Below the pieces are notes generated by a model, which saw only the letters and a list, made by a program, of their open reading frames with translations, made no database searches and was not told the origin of the DNA. From Sisyra terminalis (Eukaryota; Arthropoda; Insecta; Neuroptera; Sisyridae), in NCBI GenBank assembly GCA_958496175.1, contig OY292278.1, positions 13,454,001 through 13,518,000 of the forward strand: DNA of 64,000 bases, read 5' to 3'. Position numbers and translations under genes: made by a program. This document shows, one piece after another, positions 36,371 to 48,941 of this stretch (the stretch's first letter is position 1; every line of letters begins with the position of its first letter).

Positions 36371-39300
36371 GGCCTGCTTCGATCTGAAGTTGCTCGCTAA
36401 CCGTTTGCGAACGACTTCACACTGTAGCATCGCGTTACCTTTTATTCAAAAATCAGTTTGAACATTATTTCATAACACTGCTAAAGAAGTATAACTTCAA
36501 AAATGGCGTCTCTTTACAATTTTGGTTGACGAACTTATATTGAAAATAACGCAAGTAAGGTGTGAATCGCAATTCAAGCAATTATAATTTTTTTTGTCCG
36601 TACTCCTTAGATAATAGAATTATAAAGCATTATCTCTTTAGAAATTGTGATATACTAGCGGTTCTGCATATTTAAATATCTACCACAAGCCATATATGGA
36701 ATACAAAATAATTCTATTGGCACCCAATTATTAAAGTGTAACATATTTATTTACAGAACAGTTATTATATAATCTTCATTTTATTTGTATATTAGTTCAA
36801 TTATCCGGGTAGTAAACTTTCATATAAGATGTTGATTTTTGTTAATGATAAAAATTGACCAAGTTAATGATGACACTTGAAGAAAAGAACCATATAAGCT
36901 ACAAGAGGGTCATATTTTATTATTTTGTTGTGATATCATAAGACAAAATAAATAAACCAATAAGTAACAAGCGGTTCATTTATCTGTTATCGTAAAACGA
37001 AAACAATAAAACCGAAAAAATCTCTAGTACTATTATCTATTCATAGTAAAATACTTATAAGAGTTGATAAATCTTTTACAAAGTGTTTCCACTTTAAAAT
37101 GTTTTGGCAGTTTCTAAAAGAGATGTTTTTTTTTTTCAAAACCTTCACGGTTTGAAATTAAAGGAAATTATATTTTTTTTCTTGAAAATGAACTAACTTG
37201 CATTATTTTTTTTGCATTTTTTTTTTGATTCTTATTATTCTCTTCTAAGTCACTTATAAATTAATAATATACAAAAATGGGAGATTATTTTAAGAAAACA
37301 ATTCTGAGGTACAACAATGTGATGACTTTCGATCGATATATTCACGATTCAATAAATTTTTCATTTATGTCCCTAACTTTATAAGCCAAAATTTTTATAA
37401 TTTTAATTTGCACATATTTCGATCTATTTTTAATATAATTGATTATTTAAAAAAATCTAGGAGTCTTTCTCATGTTGCTTATCTATATTTTGTTGTTATC
37501 TCTTGGGTGCCCTTGAATCATTCGTTATGCCTTTCCATTGTTCTTTAAATGTTTTGTCTTCAGACTTCAATATTTTGAAATATTTACTACCTTAATGGGT
37601 AAGTTATTAAATTATATGTATCCATTAGATGCCCAGCTGCATTGTTAGTGTTATTCTTATTGATTTAATCCCCAAAAATATTAAGTCCTTAATATTGTCA
37701 AGGACCTTATAAAAAGGATTATTAATAATGACATTTTTATAAAACCTCTTGGTCTATTATGTTTAATTCATTAGTTATAAGCATTATTCCACATGTGAAA
37801 AATATATACATTTTATTATATATTGTCTGAGAAAGGAATATTTTAACTAAATGTAACTGATTGCAATGATAATGAATATTGAAGTTTTGATTGTGAATTT
37901 TAAAGGTTAGCCGGCAAAAATATCAACAAACACTTGACCAAAAAAAACTTTCCAAACAAATTTTTTATCAAAAACTCACGTATTATTTTTAATTGCTGAG
38001 CTACAAAGATACTAATACCACAATTGCGCCAGACTTATTATTGATTATTTCAGACGCCACAGGTAACAATATTTCATTTACTTATATAATTCATTCATCA
38101 CCGTTCTTCACAAAAAAAAATCCTTTCAATTTGTTCTATGGTTCCTTAAACTTAATAAATATGTAATAAAAAAATGTCTTTTACTCCAAAATCATTAGCA
38201 GAAAAAATAATATGTATATTTTTCTTTTTCATCATTCCGAGGACCTTTTGCTAGATCTGCTTTACACTGACTGATTTGCTTCTGGAATAAATCTCAGCAG
38301 ATAATTGTAATGGAGAATTATAGATATTTTCCAGCTCCTGCCCAGATGGTTCAAGACAGTTGAGATGGCTTTGAGTTATAGGTAGCTGTGCACTAAAATA
38401 ATACATGGAAATGTTTCCATTTCCCCAGATAAATTTCCTGCATGCACTTTACTTTTCTCGATAATTGTTACCATCCTTTTAATATATTTATATAAAATAT
38501 TTCTTAAACAATATAGTACTAGACCGTAAAAATGTTAATTTCGTCAGTTTATAAACTAACGGAGTTCACAAATCAACGCCTGCGACTAAGAGAGGTATCT
38601 TTTTATGTATATTATGAACGGGACTTGAGGTAGTGCTATGATAAAATATTGTTTATAATACATCACTCACATCGATTTATTATCGATGTTTTGGCTTTTA
38701 ATATCGATGTGTGAAAAAATCGATGTATCGTTTGCATCTCTACTTGTTAAAAGAGCATCATTCTGATATATTTCTTACCTATCCGTACTAAGCTCGGAAG
38801 TTTTTCCTTGATTTCTTTATCATAAATTTTGAGAATTTGCCTCCTAGCTATTTATTTCTGTGAGTTTAGAACCATTCTGTGTACAGCCTTGAGATAATCC
38901 CGAAAGATTCAATTTTCTCAATTTAAGTACAAAAGAATAAAAGATTTTCAAATCTTAAGATAAGTGTACCAATTGATTACTAGTTTAATTTTTTAAATAT
39001 GTTAACTATTTATTACGAATTTAAGAGAGGTTTTGGGGAAAAAAAGTTTATTGTTCCATTATTTCGTGATAAAATAGTAAAATTCTAGAGTCTAGAGTAA
39101 TCGATCGTAAATCTGTATTTACAGATGTCTTACCAGATCAAACTTTGATCGAATTGTTTTTAAATAGATCCAGACATAATTCACCCATTTTCAACAATTT
39201 AAAATTTGGAAATAAATCCTCCCACATATGCAGACATCAATGATTCAAGTGTCTCAAGGAAATTTTCATAAAAATTTTCAATACAATCGTATCTATTTGA

Positions 39301-39682
39301 AGGTCACTAGCAAATTGCCTGGTCATTAACCTTTGATTGAATGTTTTGATGTAACCATTTTAAACGATTTGTTTTCATAATTGTGACTCATATTTGAAAA
39401 TATTATTTTAAAAGTGAAAAAATGACTACTTTTGTATTTTTGAAAAATAAAAATAGAATTTAAACATTTCGAGTGTGGTGTTCAATTAAGTGGTTTTAAT
39501 TTTGATTACAATTATGGGATTTTATTTGTGATTTGGGGAAGTAATTGTAATTAATTTTTGGAAACAGATAAAAGATTAAGATTATTTTCTTATCTTAATT
39601 TTTGCATTGGGAGTGAGTTCCTTGCATTAAGTGGTAGGCAAGGATAGACTTATGGCTTGATAAGCGGATTTAATAAAGAGAG
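36371..39682. other. intergenic, nothing recognised
   Basis: AT-rich, with small palindromes only, such as the ATCGATGT/ACATCGAT words around 38665-38735. No gene or full transposon could be supported. Confidence 0.45.
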
Positions 39683-40000
39683 AATTCAAGCTGAGACACA
39701 ACACGTTGAAACTTGTTCAATCATATTCTGGCCATACAGAGGATTCCCAACGGTCCAAAGATCTTCTTTATAAGAAGATAAAGCAAATATTTTCTTTATA
39801 TATAAGACAAGAAGACCTACACTGTCTGGTATTGTGTAGAAAACCTGCACTTGGCTCCAAATCTCTCCATTCAAACTTGTTGCATCAGAAAGTGTAAATA
39901 TTTCGTCTGGCTCACACGTATTTTGGATCTTCTCTTCAATTATTTTCATTAATACTTCAATTGTTGTGGTTTTAAGTGACAAGTGAATCTTGCAGGTGAA
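39683..40000 (-). CDS. unassigned coding-like segment (about 100 codons), possible terminal exon or gene fragment
   Basis: The minus-strand frame from about 40000 to TGA 39685-39683 has balanced, less AT-biased composition than its surroundings and reads like a folded protein (LKTTTIEVLMKIIEEKI; EIFTLSDATSLNGEIWSQVQ). An AG (ACCTGCAAG) at about 39990 could be an acceptor. The only in-frame ATG is internal. The beta-strand-then-helix pattern of the first 40 residues is loosely like a Ras-association or ubiquitin-like fold, but I would not name it. The chain ends CVSA, which has CaaX-like form and is probably coincidence. It may be the last exon of a gene whose other exons I could not find, or a retrocopy fragment. 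Confidence 0.3.
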
Positions 40001-41195
40001 TATTAACTAATTATTATCGATTTGTTTCATTAAAAAAAATAATAATTTCATACATTTACAATAATTTTTAGTAGGTATCGAAATTAGATTTTAAGAAACT
40101 TAGTTTAAATAATTGATTTCAGTATAAGTTCAATGTTTCACACTTTAATTGAATTTGCCTCAAACGTTTATGTCTCACGATTTAAATTTTATGATTTAAT
40201 TATGGAGAAAAAAATATTTAAGGTGAGATATATGGTTTAATTACTTAATCCTTTCCTTTCCTACTAATTTTAATTATTCTCTTCTTTATTAGTTTTAAAT
40301 TAATATTGTAATAGTTTTACTTAATCAATGATTTAGAGGCATTTATTCATAATCATACTAGAATCATAGATACATAGTATCGTCAAAAACGCGAATTTTG
40401 GATTGTTATCTTCGTCTTGATGCAAAAGGAATAGTCTGACATTTTACTAACCGTTATCTGTAAAATACGGTTGTTGAATTGTTATTAATCATCAATTTTT
40501 CAAAAAAAAATAAATATATATCTATATTTTGGCGATATGTTTCTAATTATTAATGACGGTATGAGTCAGCGATATTAAAACGTAGGTAAAACGTTTGTTG
40601 ATGTGCGCAGGCTCAGAACAGAAAAGCACTAAGTCATTGTTTCCGTTTTGTGCTTGAAGAGATTTCAATGCTGTACTAATGGTCATAAGCTTTTTATTTT
40701 AAATAAAAGCTCTTATTTGCAATAAATACGAATAGTAATTGCTTTTTGGTGTTGTGAAATGTTTTGTTGTACAGGAAACAGTGAAAATATGGTGGAATTT
40801 TAAGGTGTAATAATTCAGACAAAAATTAAAATGGTGATAATGATGTTGTTAAAGAAAAGTTAAATTTTACTTTTCGAAAATTTCTTATGAACAATTAATA
40901 TTTATATACTCTAATCATGTAAGTGAATGAAATATTGAAATTGTAAATATTTAATTGCGTTTAAAAATGCATATAATTAATCATTATCAGTAAAATGTCA
41001 ACTTTATTATTTTTTTTTAAAATATAAAGCAATAGAGTTGATAAATTATTTGAAATATTTACCTAAAGAAAAGACAAAATCTTGACCAAATTTAGACCCG
41101 ATAAATTTTGACCAAATAAAGTAAGTTTTTCATGAAAAGTAGCTCATAAAAATCTACATTTATTTTAAAATGGCGTTGTTAAGTTTTCAAAAAAT

Positions 41196-41403
41196 GGCTC
41201 AAGTCCCTTTTAAATCGGTCAATATCTAGCGACGTTGCATTTTCTTCTGTTTTGCGATTTTTTTTGGTAATTCAATACCAATATGATATAATTTTCTCTT
41301 TTGTGGCTAAATTATTATTATGGCCCGATTTATTCGTGAATTAAAAACATAGTAGAAAATGCATCGTTGTCAGATATTGACCGACCCAAAAGGGACTTGA
41401 GCC
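41196..41403. mobile_element. 208-bp MITE with about 50-bp inverted ends
   Basis: Left end GGCTCAAGTCCCTTTT plus TCGGTCAATATCT and GCATTTTCT pairs with AGAAAATGCA, AGATATTGACCGA and AAAAGGGACTTGAGCC at the right end. The flanks CAAAAAAT (41188-41195) and CAAAAATT (41404-41411) match at 7 of 8 bases, consistent with an 8-bp, hAT-type target duplication. However, the flank is A-rich, so this is only suggestive. It stands 650 bp upstream of the receptor gene. Confidence 0.68.
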
Positions 41404-42054
41404 CAAAAATTATCTAGTACAGATAAAAAATTATCTTAATGTAATTAGCCTTGATTTCTTTTATAGAAGGAATCAAATTTTAATAAATGTATCTATCATT
41501 GCATTAGTGTATTAACATTTTTGAAAAATATACTCGAGAAATCTTAAAACTCTGGAAATAACTTCATTAAGTTGTACTTGTATTCTTTGAAAACTTCAAA
41601 GTTTAATAGACGATATACCAAGTGAAAAATCTAAAAATTTTGGTGAAGAAATATATATCCGATATTTGTTTGGAGTAAATTTAGTCTTTAGGAAAATTTC
41701 CTCTGAAAAGCATTCTTTTATTGTCCCCGATTTACTCACTTGTTGAATTGTGGAGTTGGTTTAAGCCATGCTTTTATGGCATCTCGTCAATTAAAGATTT
41801 CATACCGAATTGATTTTTGTCTGAATTTTTTTCGGTAAATTGATTTCCATTTTTTGATTATCGAAGAAGTGAATGCTAAGATGTCTCAACAGTTAATTTC
41901 TTGATAACGATATTTTTTTGTTCTTGAAAATCTTTTTTCTTTCCGTATTTTCTGGGCTGTTTAAAAAAACTATACACAACTTTTCCTACTTACAATTAAC
42001 ATTAATTAATCACTAAAGTTTTCTAATGTTTTGCATTATTTTTTTCCCCAGAAA

Positions 42055-44454
42055 ATGTTTCTTTTGTTTTTTGGAGTAATTTTGGCTACAACTTATGGTA
42101 GTTGGGCCTGTGAATATGATATGGAATGTGGAGTAAATCAATTTTGTTACCAAAAAGGGTCATGTTATGATTGCATAAATTGCTCAGTTTATAAACGACA
42201 ACAACCAGAAGTCGCTTGCGTTAAAGATATAAGCCAATGCGGCTTATGTCTACCAAAGTAAGTATTTTTTTCGATTTAATCGGAAAGTGTATTATTCGAT
42301 AGCTGTAAAAAAATTAGGGGGAAAGTGGTCAGAAAATATAATACATAAAACATTGAAATTTTTAAATTTTGACTTCTTCAGGGGGTTTTATTCGTCAAAA
42401 ACTTTCTTGGCAGTCGCTATAGTATATAATATATATTGCTATCATTTAAACTATGACTGTGAAATTCTTCAAAGAAAATATAATTAAGCATTTTAAACAT
42501 ATTAAATTTGTAAGAAAATTGACGAATTTTCTTGAACTTTAAAAGATTTTTTAAGATTTAATCATTTAATAGATTTGTGTTGTTAAGTTTGTGATCTTTT
42601 AAGTCCTCTTAAAAGTAAAAGTTCTCTTCATTTTTTTTTAAAATATTAATTTTTTAAACTTCTAAGGTTTTTCCGAGGTTTCAATTTTGAATATTTCTAT
42701 GTTATTTTAGTTACAATGACGGTTATAATCAAGTAAATAAAGGAAAGTACCGAAACAAGTATTGTATCGCTGCCGATAAATCTGAATCTGTTTTCCAAGG
42801 AACAGATCAACAACCTTTTGACTATATTTCAATGTTGGTAGTGATTTTTTCAGTTGTGTTTTTCATTGCGTGTTTATTAGTAACTATTTATTTATGGATA
42901 CGCTGCCGAAAAATAAAGGCTTCACAAAAAAAAATAAGTAAGTTTTAATTCTTAACGTATTACATGGAACAAATATAAGGGTGGCATTTTACATAGACCT
43001 ATATGATGTAACGCAAAAAAATATTGATCTTAGAATTATTGATTTCATTCGACATTCTTACATAATACAAAAGTTAGAAGGATTATGTATAGCAATCATT
43101 ATTTTCCGGCAAATATCTTCTTACTTGGATATACTGGTTGCCTATACCATAAATAATGAATCGTTGAGCTTTCAGTAACTATCGTTGAATATATGATTGT
43201 CATATTTTCAATAAAATTATTTTAAATTATTTTAAAATATTTTCAATAAAATTTTCAATTAAATTATTAAAAAAATAATTTAAAAAAATATCTTTCAGTA
43301 ATGACAATGAAAGTGAAAATCAATATGAAGCACAATATGTTGATTTTTTGTTGGTATATTCATTTAAAATAGCAGTGGACTGCTATAAATAATTCAAAAT
43401 TTTCAATTAGTTTTTGAATAAAAAAAAATGCCCTTAAATTTGTTCCGTGTTATTATCAGACACTGTGTAAAAAATATTGATATTTTTTGTTAGATGATTT
43501 TTGTCAACGTCGCACCATGGAAAATCCTCCACCGTATAATGCAAGTTTTCGGCCATCAGCCCCTAACGTAACTGTCAACGTTCCCGAGTATGAATCTCCG
43601 CAATGTATTTACGTCGCAGGTAAAAATTAATATAGAAATTATAAAATTTAAATTATTAGAAATTGCTTTTTGTTTCATTGGATTATTTTTTTAAATATAA
43701 TGTTAAAGAAGTTGTTTCATGAGATGTTCTTTTTCATATATTAAAAAAAATCAGTTACAAAACTTATTCTGATATAATAATGAAAAAAGCTGTAATTATT
43801 TCATAAAAAAAATAACTTTGTTGTTAAAATCCTAGTTGCGGTAATAATTTTACATTTTAGTTAAATTAAAAAAATGAAATTGAAATCATAAAATAATTCC
43901 TTTTTCAAATTATCATTTCTTATGCTGTTATTAAAATCATCATATTTTTATTAGATTTTCGTTCTAGAATCTAATAAAGTTAAGGCCATTGCTTTTCAAC
44001 CTCCTGACTACATCAAACCCCCAACGTAAGTGTTTTTTTTTTCATTGGTAAGTAATTGTCGAAAAAATAATTTAAAAAAATAATATTTCAGTAATGACAA
44101 TGAAAGTGAAAATCAATTGGTTGATGCTGATTTTATGGACGAAAACGAAGAATTACTTTTAGACGAGTCCACACAAGACAGCTTTTGGACACCAAATGCT
44201 CAGTAAGTTTTCAAGTTTTTGGATTAAGTATAAATGTACTTTAGATAAAACTTAAAAATATTCTTTTAAATAAAAATTTAGTTGAATATGTTATAACTTA
44301 AAAAGAATATAAATCTAACACTGTTTTTCTTTTCTATTATAGTAATGATTCAAATGCAAGTACTGGAGGTGATAACCACTGTTCCGTTTCGACTAATTTA
44401 ACAGAAACAACTACCCCTCGACCATTTGAATCGGTTTCATCATCAAAAAATTAA
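42055..44454 (+). CDS. Grindelwald-like TNF receptor candidate (single-pass, cysteine-rich)
   Basis: Six coding exons: 42055-42257, 42711-42937, 43494-43619, 43968-44025, 44092-44202 and 44343-44454. All are GT..AG with closed phases; 278 aa. The signal peptide is residues 1-18 (MFLLFFGVILATTYGSWA). The ectodomain (19-96) has ten cysteines, including C-x4-EC, C-x5-C-x2-C-x2-C and QCGLCLPKYN, and an N-glycosylation site NCS. One transmembrane helix follows (SMLVVIFSVVFFIACLLVTI, then RCRK as stop-transfer). The cytoplasmic tail carries two PPxY motifs (PPPY, PPDY), expected to bind WW domains such as Nedd4-type ligases, and an acidic stretch. A short cysteine-rich type I receptor ending its ectodomain in CGxCLPxY fits insect Grindelwald, the Eiger receptor acting upstream of JNK; I cannot verify orthology. 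The acceptor TTTTTTCCCCAG at 42040-42051 implies a non-coding first exon upstream. Confidence 0.8.
43270..43330 (+). pseudogene. duplicated piece of exon 5 inside intron 2 of the receptor gene
   Basis: 43270-43323 repeats 44062-44121 almost exactly. It includes the A-rich intron end, the acceptor (TTTCAG) and the first 26 exon bases (TAATGACAATGAAAGTGAAA and ATCAAT), then diverges. If spliced after exon 2 it would be read in a different phase from exon 5 and would end at a TAG about 24 codons later, giving a truncated tail. No donor site follows. It is most simply a relic of a local duplication. Confidence 0.75.
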
Positions 44455-45800
44455 CTTTAAGATTTAAATTTATCGAATTTGCATTGGTTAACATTACAAA
44501 AAACCAAACGTTGTCAAGTTGAAGAAGATGTAAATATTTTTTTTTATTTTAATATTAATACAATTAAGTTTTTATTGATAAGAAAATGATTCCTATGAAA
44601 TAATAGATTGTAGAACGTGTGAAAAGGGAAAAGCGTATTTTGGCAAAAAAAAAAACTTTCGACAGAAGTTATTCCCTTTCCGTACATAAACACAAATTTT
44701 TTTTGCGTAAGTTTGATTTTCCTGCTATTTTTGTTTAACAAAAATAAATATATTTTATATGGTTATCATATTACAGTCATACTCAGCAATATCGAAAGCA
44801 TTAATTTTTTCTATCAACTAAAATAATTAGTCTTTCAGCTTCTGCCATACTTAAAATCAAACTTTCGCAAACAATTAAAAACGCTTACTTTATTTGTCAA
44901 ATCAAATAATCCTAAGTTTAAGATTTTGTTTTTAATGAGAATTTGGATTTGATTTCAAATGTGATATAAAGCTTAATTTGCCGGTACTTCCATTAAATTT
45001 GGAGATGCTTAGTTTATACTGAGGTACATTTGCTAATTTAATATATTTTGTGCCAATAATATTCTATTTTAAATTTGCATGAGAAAATAATGGATTCTTT
45101 CATCTGAGTAGTTACTATTTATTTTTGTTTTGTGATATGGAAACCATTTTTCAATGGTAACTATCTATTTTTATGAGTTTAAGTACTTTTAATATCTATT
45201 TAGATTAGTAATAGAAGAGTGAGACTTCAATTTATTATTTATTGATAATTCGTCCGAAAACAATTCTAGCTTTTAATTTAGAATGCTATTCTATTGAATG
45301 GAAAAGAATGTTTTTTTTTGTTACTGAAATTAATAAAAGTTAATAGAAACTGAAAAAAATGTTTTAATTATTTTTATTTATGGTAATTATGCTTTGGTTT
45401 ATTCTGTGAAACTGTCGATCACGAAGAAGAGATCATATTACTTCATGCTAGCGGCGATTTTCAAATTTTACAGCTATTACTGCCATCTAACGCAAGAGAC
45501 AGAAAACTAAATTTGCAAAACATTTTAGCATTGCAAATTTGTATTTCCATGGATTAACCACGTTAGCGTGGATCTGAACCATCAAGACTTACTTTATATA
45601 CTTGATATACTTCATACATTTTATATGTAGTAAACCACGGGGTGTCGACTCAATAAACACGGAGAAACTTGAAATAATAACTGTTATTCTTAATTTTTAA
45701 CTTATTAAGCAAGTAAAAATTAATACCTTCCGAAATTAAAGACAATACGATTGGATTTTCCAATAGATATAAAGTAAATCTGGTACAATTCACGGAGTTG
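44455..45800. other. 3' flank of the receptor gene, nothing else recognised
   Basis: Presumed 3' untranslated and intergenic sequence. AATAAA occurs at about 44742, a possible poly(A) signal about 290 bases after the stop codon. No ORF of note. Confidence 0.4.
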
Positions 45801-45804
45801 TCGA

Positions 45805-47480
45805 CTTTGAAATGATATTCAAACTATATTACTTGTGTCCTTTCATACACAGAACAAAAAATTTCCCACACTACACTTCCCCATGGCCATTGGTTTATAA
45901 TCCGCCATTGATAAATTATGCCCTTGTAAGGAAAAGTCACCCCTCGAAAACAACCAATTTAAAAGCTTATTTGAACCATGCATTTTCACCTGTTTAATTT
46001 CCCATTTTCGATCAACTGCCTGCCATCACCACCATGATATAGCGACACATCGTTGAACTGGTGCAAATCACATAATAGTCTACAAATAAAAAAAAAACAA
46101 TTTTGGTTTCCCAAGAATCTTAACAATAAATGCAAATTGTTTTTATGCAATACCGTTAAAGATGATTCAATGGTCTGCACAATATTAGCCGAAAAAAAAT
46201 CCCTTTTATTATTTTTATCCGCTTGAAAATTGTTCTCTTGGAAAATTTGAAATGATATTACTGATGCTCTTTTGCACACAGGACAAACATTTTTTTTCAA
46301 ATGTGGGCATTGTTCTAAAATCCATTGATAAAATATACCCTTACAAGGAAAATTCAACCCTCAAAAACAACCAATTTTAGGGCAAATTTGATGCATGCAT
46401 TTTCAACACCTTAACTTCCCATTTTATTGTTCTATGCATCTAACTATTAAATGGAAATTGGTTTAAAGCAATACAGTTAAAGATGATTTAGTCGTAAATA
46501 TTCTCCACAGTTTCAGCGAAAAAAACTATCCCTTATATCCATTTTATGCATTAGAAAATTGTCTTTTTTTAAAATTTGAAATGATATTCCGGGTGTCCTT
46601 TTGCACACAGGCCAAAAAAAAATCACATGGCTTACTTGATGCATGCATTTTCACCTGCTTACTTCCTGTTTTGATTTCCCAAAGATTTAGCCAATAAATG
46701 GAATAAATGGAAATTGTTTTTATGCAATACCATTCAAGTTGATTCAATCTAAAATATACTGCAACAATTTCAGCGAAAAAAAAACAATCCCTTACGTTCT
46801 TTTTCTGCACTTGACAAATTTGAATTTTTCTTTTAGCTTTTGAGTTTTGAGAATTCTATTTTACGCTTATGACCGACGTGAAATACTTTTTTAATTAAGC
46901 CAAATGGTATAGTTTGCATGGTGTATTTTTTTTTCCTATTTTTTGATTATTTTTCGGTAATGCCAAGTTTTACGCAAACTGTTTTGACTATTCACTAAAT
47001 GCCAATCTCAAAGAATCAATTTGTTTTTTGAAATATTTGGCTATTGTGGTCTTGACAGTTTCCGTATTTGTGGATTAGGCCTCATGGGGATATCACGTTA
47101 AAAAAGGCACTTAGTAACTTACCTCTAGGGTGGTGAGGAAACGAGTACAAAACAAAATTAATTTTATATAAAGACTTATTTTTGTTAAATTACCTGGAAA
47201 AAAATAGCCATCAAAATGGAAACTTCCATTTTCAATGCTTCGTTACAGATCATGTAGATGAGTTGATGGATAGTATTAAATCTTCGGTTGGAAATATTAA
47301 AGTGCAAAGTGCATAAACAGGATATAAGGTATGGTTTTCTTCGCAGAAATTATGCTGAATTTTATTCGCTGAATCATCCTTAACGGAGCGTAGAAACAAT
47401 CTTCATTTGTTGCCTAGGTCCCTGGGAAATCAAAACGGGAAATTAAGGAGTTATTGATAGGAAAGGTAAGTTCTTTCTAC
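45805..47480 (-). repeat. degenerate tandem repeat, RING-like fragment in one unit
   Basis: Three direct units start at about 45809, 46245 and 46575 with TGAAATGATATT and share CTTTTGCACACAGG(A/C)C or its variant. They also share TGCATGCATTTTCA(A/C)C plus a TTCCCATTTT end. An inverted, more decayed copy lies at about 47330-47450. In the middle unit the minus strand gives a 123-codon ORF (46357-45986) with FPCKGIFYQWILEQCPHLKK and NVCPVCK. This has the spacing of the second half of a RING finger (W...CPxCK). The other units have stops or lost cysteines, so this is a decayed repeat family, not a working gene. Confidence 0.45.
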
Positions 47481-48941
47481 CCGCAACAAACATTCTATAC
47501 AGCTATTCCACAATTATCCATTATCCAATGTGGCTATCCTAGTCTCGCCCTAAAGTGTAAACAGCCCGTGATTTAAACCTTAATTTGCTGATTTGCTTAA
47601 TTTGTTCGCAAATACCAATAAGACCAATAATGCCAAAAATAATCATTTATGAAAAGTTAGTTTATTAAACTAATGTGGTTCAAAGATTGGCTAAGTGTTT
47701 TTAAATTTTTTACGAGAGGCCGCCTAAGCTTCTACTATTGTGGCGATTTTCACCAATCAGAAAATGAGCCATTATCGAGAATCGAGGGACACGAAGTAGC
47801 TTAGGATCGAAAAGGAGAAAAGATTGATAGGGAAAAAGTGGTGCAAAAAAATTTTAGTTTTTGTTGAATAACGAGTTATGATTAACATATATTCTAAAAT
47901 TGAAACTTGACGTAAAAATTTAAAATAAATTCTCCACCAAGTTGAATCACCAGATTATTTAAATATTCATGGTATTGGACAACCACACCGTATTATTCGT
48001 TATCGTAATATGAGTAGTATATTACTGCTAATACCTTAGTATACTACTCATACTACCTTACTGTTTTGTTGCAATTTTAAATTAAGGATGGAAAAATACA
48101 CATAAAATCTTTCGTATCTACACTATTAATTGCTAAACTATAACACGAAAACCGTTGTTCATTAATTTAGCGCTAACTAAAAGAAGCAAACAATTTGCGA
48201 ATATTTAGGAAAAGCAACGTTAATCACTCGAAAACTATTGCTAACTTAACTTTTAAATTAAATTTCAATATAGTTTCAAATAATTCCATATACCTTTAAT
48301 GAAATCATTTGCATCGGTATCATATTAAAGAAATTAATATCAAAGTATTTATAAAAAATGAAAACAGTAAAGGCACTAAATTTTAGTAACAATTTAGTAC
48401 GCTTAGCGTCGCCCGCGTCGTTGGCGTCTTTAGCGTCATCCAATAGGTAAAATGGTTATTAAAAGTTCACTGATCCAAGAGATGGCAATATAAATTTACA
48501 AAGAAAACTATTACAATTTTTTAAATAAATCCTGTTATTTTCTAGCATAGGTGAACCCAAGAATTTTCTTTATCTTCTAAATATCAACAATTATAATATT
48601 AATTTCATTTTTTCTTATTTAAAACATTTAAGTTACAAATATTTTTTTTTTAATTTTGTAGTACTCACTCTTTCGAAAAACAGTTTTATTTTTGGATTCT
48701 CTTTACCTACAGAATTATTATTTTTTATTTTGAGAAATAAAGAATAAACGTAACGTTTGATAATCATTCTTTTGAATTGTTTATTGAGCAAATAATGATA
48801 ACAAATCTTACATATTTTTTATGGAAACTATAGAAAATCGTTTTTAAATATTAAAAAAAAATTATAAAAGCATTTGATGCGAATGAAGAAACAATTACTG
48901 ATAACAATAATCCGAGTGCAAAATGAATTTTGCTAAGAGTT
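47481..48941. other. intergenic, including 3' flank of the four-pass membrane gene
   Basis: AT-rich, with one GC-rich patch of GCGTC words at 48404-48440. A TTTATT at 48780-48785 is an AATAAA signal for the minus-strand gene that ends at 48942. No other gene seen. Confidence 0.45.
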
